Shown: piece by piece, positions 37,501 to 39,641 of the stretch | Position numbering within the stretch: the first letter of the stretch is position 1 | How the letters are laid out: every line of letters begins with the position of its first letter | Origin: Crocinitomicaceae bacterium | Lineage (GTDB): Bacteria > Bacteroidota > Bacteroidia > Flavobacteriales_D > Crocinitomicaceae | Length of the DNA stretch: 39,641 bases | Direction: 5' to 3' | NCBI GenBank assembly: GCA_021738405.1 | Contig: JAIPCC010000013.1 | Location: 1 to 39,641, forward strand | Position numbers and translations under genes: made by a program | The notes under the pieces: generated by a model | Databases searched by the model: none | Seen by the model: only the letters and a program-made list of their open reading frames with translations | Told to the model about the DNA's origin: nothing

Positions 37501-39641
37501 ATATACGCCACCTACAATTAGTGTGTCTTCTGCGACAGCAACGCTTTGTGAGGGCTCAGTTCAGCAACTTACAGCAACAACTGGTGCGGTATGGTCTCCG
37601 TTAACGGGTCTATACGCCGATGCCGCAGCTACTACTGCAGCATTAGGCACAGAAGCTGCTGTTTATGCGAAACCTTTGGTTTCTACAGTTTATACTGCAA
37701 CTGTTACAGATATCAATGGTTGTACAAACACAGCAACGAGCACAATTACAGTGAATCCTAATCCAGTGGTGGAACTTTCAACATCTGCGAACAATGTTTG
37801 TGGAGGAACGTCTGTTACTCTTACAGCTACTGGTGCGAATACTTATACATGGATGCCTGGTAACTTATCTGGCTCAAGTATAATAGTGTCACCTTCAGAT
37901 ACAACAACTTATGCTGTTTCTGGCTTTACAGGTGCTTGTTCTGCAAATGCTTCATTAACTATAAATGTATTGGCTACGCCTGCTCAGCCAATTGTGACAG
38001 CAGCTGGTACTACTTCGATATGTACAGGCTCTTCAGTACAGCTTTCTACAACTTCAACTGAAGGTTTACAATGGTATCTAGATGGATCAGCCATTGCTGG
38101 TGCTACTTCAAGCACATACGCGGCTACTTTAGCGGGTGCTTATACGGTAACTTCTACAGCCGCCTCAGGTTGTACTGGTCCGGTGAGTGCTGCTACAACA
38201 GTAGTTGTGAATGCTATACCAACTATAGTTGCTTCAACAAATGCTGCTAATAATACAGTTTGTAAAGAGGCACTCGTTACATTAACAGCTTCTGGTGCTC
38301 CAACATTGTCATGGAATAATGGTGTCTCAGGTGGAATTCCTTTTGCAGCGCTTGCAACAACAACTTATACAGTAACGGGTACAACCTTAGCTGGTTGTTC
38401 AGCTACTGCTTCTGTCACGGTAGTTGTTAATCCGCTCCCTGACTTAATAGTTAGTGGTACTACAACAGTTTGTTCTGGTGCTACAACGGTGTTAACTGCC
38501 TCTGGCGATGCAGATGCTTATGTCTGGAATCCAGGTAATAGTACAGGTGCATTAGCGAGTGTTTCACCTACGGTTACAACGGCTTACACAGTTACTGCTA
38601 CAATTAGCGCAACTGGATGTCAAAGTCAAGAGACAGTAACAGTAACAGTAACACAACCTACTACTCCAACCTTTACACAGGTTGCTGCTATCTGTTCTGG
38701 TGCTAGCTTGAGTGCGTTGCCATCAACATCTAATAATGGTATTGACGGAACGTGGTCACCAGCTTTGAATAACACGGCTACTACAACTTATACGTTTACG
38801 CCTGCAGCTGGTTCTTGCGCCAATACTGCAACAATGGATATCGTAGTGAATACTTTGCCAACGGTAGTTGCTAGTGCGTCAGCATCATCAATTAACTTAG
38901 GTTCTAGTGTTGATCTGACTGCATCTGGTGCAAACACATATGCATGGGATAATAGTTCAACAAGTGCTGTTATCACAGTAAGCCCTTTGGCAACAACTAC
39001 TTACCAAGTAACGGGCACATCTTTAGAAGGATGTACTGCAACTGGCTCAGTAACGGTAACAGTCAATGCTTGTCCGACAGTTGAAGTATCTGCAAGTGCG
39101 GCTACGATTTGTGAAGGTTCAAGTACAGTGTTAACAGCTACCGGAGCAGACACGTATGTTTGGAATAACGGTTCTACTGGTTCATCGATTACTGTGAATC
39201 CAACAACAACAACAACATACATTGTCTCAGGAACTGCAAACGGCTGTACTATAAACGATACTGTTGAGATTGTTGTAAATCAGCTAGCTGTACCTATGTT
39301 TACACAGGTGGCTGCGATTTGTTCGGGTGCTGCGTTAACGGCTTTGCCAACAACATCGAACAATGGCATTGATGGTGTTTGGTCACCAGCACTAGATAAT
39401 ACGACTACAACTACTTACACGTTTACACCTGCAGCTGGTTCATGTGCTAACACTGCCACTATGCAGATTGTAGTTAACTCATTACCTACTATCGCAGTGG
39501 TAGCATCCCCAGAATTCATTTGTTCAGGATCTAGCTCTACATTAAGCGCTACAGGTGCAGTATCTTATGTATGGAGTACAAGTTCGACAACAAGTAGTAT
39601 TATTGTTTCGCCAACATCTACGACAACGTATTCAGTTGTTG
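25499..39641 (+). CDS. Giant secreted multidomain surface protein (beta-helix, GEVED, lectin-like, SprB and Ig-like repeats), partial
   Basis: One frame is open from ATG 25499 to the window edge (4,714 full codons, no stop), so the protein exceeds 470 kDa. A signal peptide (MVLRVTMMCGLLVPSLSGLMA|Q) is preceded by a 23-residue extension. Then: beta-helix 1, ending DIGADEF; GEVED A1; a concanavalin-like lectin domain; an Ig-like unit; GEVED B1; two SprB repeats; Ig-like units; beta-helix 2, also ending DIGADEF; GEVED A2; Ig-like units; GEVED B2; then Ig-like units ('C-x-G-x-x-x-x-L-T-A', 'Y-x-W', 'V-x-P-x-x-T-T-T-Y') of about 75-85 residues to the edge. The missing C-terminus should hold a T9SS sorting domain (inference). 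Such giants act in adhesion, gliding or polysaccharide binding. Four DYNR(N/D)G loops in the GEVED domains may bind calcium. Confidence 0.93.
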   Translation, partial: MLTKLFNAKISLTPNSRQNALSKMVLRVTMMCGLLVPSLSGLMAQVTVQSTSGVASANYATVSAAFAAINSGTHQGAVTILVTGNTAEPGAPVALLKSASPSNYSSVYLRPQGGNWTIAGTITANRGIIELNGADNVTIDGDDPNTAGARNLTIGFASTAATATACVRVSSNSTTGTDGADNNTVKNCIITGSRGSAGWTTATYGINMSNYSTTLLSTGGYSSLNAKFENNLITRVYHGIWAVGSSATYPNKNLIVRNNVLGDNTLAGNIGQRGINFSYTSTGAADGNALIVGNEIMGGDPGTVGYSATVAGIEVGTVNYGAIIESNYIHDIKQPSTSGYGAIGISVTGSTNNTLLIIRNNIIRDMVASKYTSSATSSFTQHGVYFSAGATGVKLDNNTIVLSVAPTTGSTAAYSANCVYATTSVVFSSFRNNILVNSLNSTGAIGFYCGATGNISTANVNRNNYYVPTGHVGYYSAANRTTLGAWQTATAKDINSLNLNPVFTSATDLHLNYGTIATQLESGGEIISDYNVDYDNQARPGPTGSVNGGGTSYDIGADEFDGAPLTAVNLTAVTNVTGPACAPSANIVNATVIPGSLAITSVTLNYSINGTVQPGISMTSAGGNTWAATIPDASTIINATTGLAYPSNATITWSVTTIDPLATITLAGTSYQNDITLGMTAFANASAAAVCSGQPATLTATVSNLASTVAPTNYATPAVSSPTFNEDISSVVISQGATTILSNSTLLHDLSGDIGTATGTAGGYANFTGFGPYSLTAGQSYNFSLSSVTSGTSYANALAIFIDYNRNGLFNDAGEMVYTSAATTTGPHTETGSFTIPYTAFNGLTRMRVVSNEGLITAATVPYYGEYEEYAINLSSATNGGGTTLPIISAVTWTNLNGDVVGNTNNAVINPLITDNYTPTVLIQGCPISVSNTVTVTTNPLPATPTGLSSTQCGPLVPTASVVSNSGATSPLFTWQQNNYISTFNTGAAGVVTETLYGNASYLNGAVQLTPNTTSNIGAMMIPANGAQGTDYSISFSLKTSLAAQSGADGMSYCFGDDATWPLTLNAEYGSGSKLHVSFDSYGTSGGNIAGIRVIYGASTNTPGEVVGANGVLAYSNNVSWAGTANNVPVVITISNGNLTLTVNGTAIFTNLALPASFVSANKSNWKHLFAARTGGVSMVHTIDNVTITPALAGVASVATTYPNLVNNTTTFYVTETSNGCVSQAVPVTVTVTTPPAVTIVGTTGICIGQGTTLTATSLDTLYSYVWSTGDSTASINVTPTTTTTYSLTAIDNDTLSSNYTCINSASVTVTVNPLPLVSVLPNTSTVCVGASQTLTMAVGGPQVMPANYCTGSPSTSTFGDEQIFGVSFGSMTNIQTETCTTNYTNYTSSLAPVNVITGSPYAFSVITDECDGSTYFSSGLSIYIDYNRDGDFDDAGEQAYTTTTTTLSPNTRTGSITIPATATPGLTRMRVVVQESVASPAACASFSYGEMEDYAINIQSYTIPATAQTSWSSGETTSSISAAPTATSTYTVTYTDVNGCVNTANATVNLTTLTAFDGIVTNPTCYGANGSIQVVASGGSTPYTYSIDGVNYVTSSTIAAPAGSYTVYVKDASGCVASHSGVVVNQPTQVQITNALGTNPICNGYTNGQLSFDANGGTGLLTATVNSASATSPVTNLAAGSYTIVVTDTNSCSATTTVVLNDPAIPTLSIANNGPVCNGAMVTITPTTGFATYAWTGPNNYTSSLETPQVSVGGSYNLTAVDANGCSSSAVNDVVVNPILPVSVSLSTSPATSVCVGTDMTITANAINPGVNPVYVWTLDGVAQTSTTNTLQFVSSSTTVVSVELTSSETCTSGNPAVASETITVTGAINATVALSSSNTAPCFGDVLTYTTNIVGGGTAPTFEFFVNNVSVQNGALSTYTYAPINGDVVSVVMTSSFACAIGSPASSNAITQLVNALPAAPVLTSTAMAVCAPSTIEVSADVTTGLNWSNNSTASSVIVSNVGPQLLTATYTDANGCISAPALPIVVTIYPQNITSITSTNNANLCPGSPVTLTSTTASNNVWSTGDVTSTISASTAGQYTLTNVDANGCMSVSDVTVIEQPAPVVNVVSNCSVLLNGNSITFDAAASIASGNIATYAWQSGATVVSSTASLTTSTGGVYILNVTSDQGCSTLTPVLADITSPLAGIYTIGGTASCSNFTSFANAFAAINTRGVAGNVTFEVAAGYTETAPVGGLTMSQCNLAANLLSGPSQTISFVKTGSGANPKISASVGTLAGSSNTYTDVIVKIIGADNVTFNGIDLFDGNALGNSMMETGLGIYKCGTLNGSNDVVYTNGTITLNRANTTAIGVRVSNTNGANATSLVYNGPAVQQDVQKFRNKVSVTNNTITNTYGAVYFDAATATTSTGTISTNDTLNVVSGNTITNFGGAATTVYAVRFANNRGIQILNNNINTLGAGHTTTVYAIDGGSGPHGAITGNTISVNAPSTFYGIYWASSGTNNAASISNNVISNSVISAATSTYYGIYCGLSGANNNIAINNNTVSGITTTATRTSGGVYGIYAYSGFMNVSVSGNTFTNNNVGGTTGSTYAMYYYAYGQTAGTAANINNNNITNNTFNGTGTVYGLYLGGYTATGLANGSVTFNANNNAITGNTKTGVGSFLGINSLMYNAAFNPSMSNNNISNNVINGGAGACTFNAIDMSNTSTTYGASWNISNNTITNNSIVSVTGTNSAAMRGIYYQNALGGLTITMSNNTISNLSIAGTATGTQEIAGIYATSAGTNTMNISSNVVTNLNHSGSGNATAYGVFTGAASVSNVSRNKIGLISANVGASSIVHGIMIGGGTTVNVNNNIIGDLSAQNATAASAVRGINVFSGTSPKIYFNTIHLTGTTLGGSSGIDLGASPTSIDIRNNIVSNEMTAGTGKFAVAIRTAAVTQTNYATGSNTNLFSIGSGATNAIFTNGTNSYTTMLDFQAAVAPRESFSNLESVASILSSTTFGDAAYLHLTNGAATTAESGAAAIAGISTDFDGDARSSTPDIGADEFAGTSVVPAITGLATNLQGNQCVPVGRDVTATVVSPTTITSVTLNYSFNGVAQTPIAMVNSANNDWTASIPVASPSNGTVTWNVVASNGAYSTQQIGQSYGDDPNNGLNLSLYANTSAATVCEGAAVNLTTSLSNLPANMMPSGYSVPSVSSPTTDEDFGGIVITQGSTTVLSNTSTGGSLVGTIGTATGTAGSYSDFTSFGPYAMSASNPYNFSLTSITQGGSYGNSMAIFIDYNRNGSFGDAGEAVYLPTTTVTGPHVETGSFTIPATAFNGLTRMRVVCLETTITGTASTSAWGEYEDYKVLISGGQSGGGNSMPAITAYSWSSGQTTAVAAINPTSTNAYTCTATINGCPVVSTPVTVNVNANPAAPQDISVSPLCATNAVYTVSSAVVNPTYKWYATPTSAPVVGASTASYTQIAANGNGATNNYYATVTDANGCTSPQVMCAVVLNTPATITVSTAQQICIGQDATVSVSSQNASYTYLWSTGATTASIVVSPSATTTYTVTATDTTGAATCVATASTSVTVNPLPLISSVTATPSAVCAGSNVELVAASYMTGPQTAPTGYCTGTPSTTTLADEQIFGVTFGSMSNIQAETCTSNYTNYASTVPTVTYTAGTAYPFSVLTDECDGPTYFSSGLSIFIDYNRDGDFDDAGEQAYTTTATTVSPNTRSGSITIPSTAAVGVTRMRVVVHENVASPVACPTFSYGEMEDYNINIQGLTNAPLNFTWNTTPVVTSSNPGASLAATVLAENNTAAPITTSYIVSATNATTGCQNQDTVSFVVNPVPTTPTVSGVANICGQGIPTATVASSSTNGVGNGLMSWYNAATGGTLLQGPATTGVGYNTYNTAISATSTFYVVEGGAFGCNSAPVSFTVQVDPTAAVAVSATDTTVCAAISVTLTATSTNANYSYTWSNNLGTGASIVVAPTVTTTYTVTAMDTISSSPTFGCSSVQTFTVNVYTPPTISVSSATATLCEGSVQQLTATTGAVWSPLTGLYADAAATTAALGTEAAVYAKPLVSTVYTATVTDINGCTNTATSTITVNPNPVVELSTSANNVCGGTSVTLTATGANTYTWMPGNLSGSSIIVSPSDTTTYAVSGFTGACSANASLTINVLATPAQPIVTAAGTTSICTGSSVQLSTTSTEGLQWYLDGSAIAGATSSTYAATLAGAYTVTSTAASGCTGPVSAATTVVVNAIPTIVASTNAANNTVCKEALVTLTASGAPTLSWNNGVSGGIPFAALATTTYTVTGTTLAGCSATASVTVVVNPLPDLIVSGTTTVCSGATTVLTASGDADAYVWNPGNSTGALASVSPTVTTAYTVTATISATGCQSQETVTVTVTQPTTPTFTQVAAICSGASLSALPSTSNNGIDGTWSPALNNTATTTYTFTPAAGSCANTATMDIVVNTLPTVVASASASSINLGSSVDLTASGANTYAWDNSSTSAVITVSPLATTTYQVTGTSLEGCTATGSVTVTVNACPTVEVSASAATICEGSSTVLTATGADTYVWNNGSTGSSITVNPTTTTTYIVSGTANGCTINDTVEIVVNQLAVPMFTQVAAICSGAALTALPTTSNNGIDGVWSPALDNTTTTTYTFTPAAGSCANTATMQIVVNSLPTIAVVASPEFICSGSSSTLSATGAVSYVWSTSSTTSSIIVSPTSTTTYSVV
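25631..27178 (+). other. Parallel beta-helix region 1 of the giant protein
   Basis: About 515 residues with recurring Asn-rich turns of the type 'IIRNNIIRD', 'NNTIVLS', 'FRNNILVNS' typical of right-handed parallel beta-helices (PbH1/NosD-like), opening with 'FAAINSG' and closing with 'YDIGADEF'. Confidence 0.75.
27632..28126 (+). repeat. GEVED domain A1
   Basis: 'FIDYNRNGLFNDAGEM', 'GSFTIPYTAFNGLTRMRVV' and 'YGEYEEYAINL' identify a GEVED domain. It corresponds to A2 at 35051 (offset 7,416 bp measured at the PT-x-x-E-D residues near its start). Confidence 0.85.
28406..29080 (+). other. Lectin-like (concanavalin-type) domain, only in the first half
   Basis: About 225 residues: 'GAMMIPANGAQGTDYSISFS' near the start, 'GADGMSYCFGDDA' (the D-G-x-x-Y/F pattern of legume-type lectins), 'KLHVSFDSYG', 'GIRVIYG', then 'VVITISNGNLTLTVNG' and a closing 'SMVHTIDNVTI'. 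It fits the L-type lectin/concanavalin-like jelly roll. The second half of the gene lacks it. Confidence 0.65.
29540..29998 (+). repeat. GEVED domain B1
   Basis: Starts 'NYCTGSPSTSTFGDEQIFGV', contains 'YIDYNRDGDFDDAGEQAY' and ends 'YGEMEDYAINIQ'. It matches B2 at 36320 closely (offset 6,780 bp). Confidence 0.87.
30170..30610 (+). repeat. Two SprB-type repeats
   Basis: Unit 1 'VTNPTCYGANGSIQVVASGG ... YTYSIDG ... AGSYTVYVKDASGC' and unit 2 'GTNPICNGYTNGQLSFDANG ... AGSYTIVVTDTNSC' follow the SprB repeat pattern found in gliding adhesins of Flavobacterium. Confidence 0.75.
32057..34624 (+). other. Parallel beta-helix region 2 of the giant protein
   Basis: About 855 residues with many 'SNNTI', 'NNNIxNN' turns, opening with 'YTIGG ... 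FANAFAAINTRG' and closing with 'PDIGADEF'. It is about 1 kb longer than region 1 and richer in Asn. Confidence 0.78.
35051..35542 (+). repeat. GEVED domain A2
   Basis: 'FIDYNRNGSFGDAGEAVY', 'GSFTIPATAFNGLTRMRVV' and 'WGEYEDYKVLIS'; homologous to A1. Confidence 0.85.
36320..36778 (+). repeat. GEVED domain B2
   Basis: 'GYCTGTPSTTTLADEQIFGV', 'FIDYNRDGDFDDAGEQAY' and 'YGEMEDYNINIQ'; the same length (459 bp) as B1 without visible indels. Confidence 0.87.
38672..38863 (+). repeat. 64-residue duplicated module, copy 1
   Basis: 'FTQVAAICSGASLSALP ... GIDGTWSPALNN ... TYTFTPAAGSCANTATM ... LPT'. It aligns without gaps to copy 2 at 39299-39490, with 56 of 64 residues identical by eye; offset 627 bp. 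Confidence 0.9.
39299..39490 (+). repeat. 64-residue duplicated module, copy 2
   Basis: 'FTQVAAICSGAALTALP ... GIDGVWSPALDN ... TYTFTPAAGSCANTATM ... LPT'. See copy 1. Between the copies lie two Ig-like units, so the repeating block is one such module plus two Ig-like units. Confidence 0.9.

Noticed and set aside
25819-39222. Several 60-100-codon reading frames on the minus strand and in other plus frames inside the giant gene
   Set aside because: They are shadows of a Thr/Ala/Val/Asn-rich repeat protein; none has a recognisable domain, promoter or start context, and all lie within a continuous coding frame.

Overview
The window looks like chromosomal DNA of a Bacteroidota member, most likely Flavobacteriales (Fluviicola/Crocinitomicaceae-like). 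The evidence is a type IX secretion (T9SS) sorting-domain remnant, a giant GEVED/SprB-repeat surface protein, -7 boxes of the TAnnTTTG type in front of many genes, few Shine-Dalgarno sequences, atpD-atpC split from the other ATP synthase genes, and gene pairs typical of the phylum (rbfA + FtsX-like permease; DUF4175 + RsbW-like ATPase + ybeY + mnmG). No tRNA, rRNA, IS element, prophage or CRISPR array was seen.

Layout. 1-3.8 kb: the tail of a T9SS type-B protein, an oligopeptide-binding-like protein, a tryptophan 2,3-dioxygenase and a bestrophin. 3.8-6.75 kb: a 51-residue membrane protein divergent from fumC, then icd (two TCA-cycle enzymes). 6.78-9.82 kb: three exported or lipoprotein genes (unknown, DUF4403, OmpA-like), convergent with rpiB. 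10.25-10.79 kb: a 548-bp AT-rich gap with DnaA-box-like motifs. 10.8-16.9 kb: an operon of a DUF4175-type coiled-coil membrane protein, an RsbW-like ATPase, ybeY and mnmG. Two perfect 16-bp parS palindromes lie at the ybeY/mnmG junction. Together with the AT-rich gap and nearby mnmG, they suggest the window is close to the replication origin. 17-23.4 kb: a D-2-hydroxyacid dehydrogenase, an S4 RNA-binding protein, a YjbR-like protein, a fatty-acid desaturase, an MsbA-like ABC exporter, rbfA and an FtsX-like permease that seems to lack any ATG/GTG/TTG start. 23.4-25.3 kb: atpD-atpC and a strong terminator.

25.5 kb to the right edge: one uninterrupted reading frame of at least 4,714 codons, still open at the edge. 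It encodes a secreted giant protein with two parallel beta-helix regions, four GEVED domains, a lectin-like domain, SprB repeats and many Ig-like repeats. Its two halves share the same module order, pointing to an ancient in-gene duplication of about 7.4 kb, with a lectin-like module present only in the first half. A 32-codon hydrophobic small ORF sits in its leader and overlaps its start.

The most interesting items are the giant duplicated adhesin-like gene with its leader ORF, the tandem parS pair with a candidate oriC, and several unusual translation starts (ATT start, probable leaderless starts, a start directly on a terminator U-tract). I found no clear multi-gene system that I would call undescribed.
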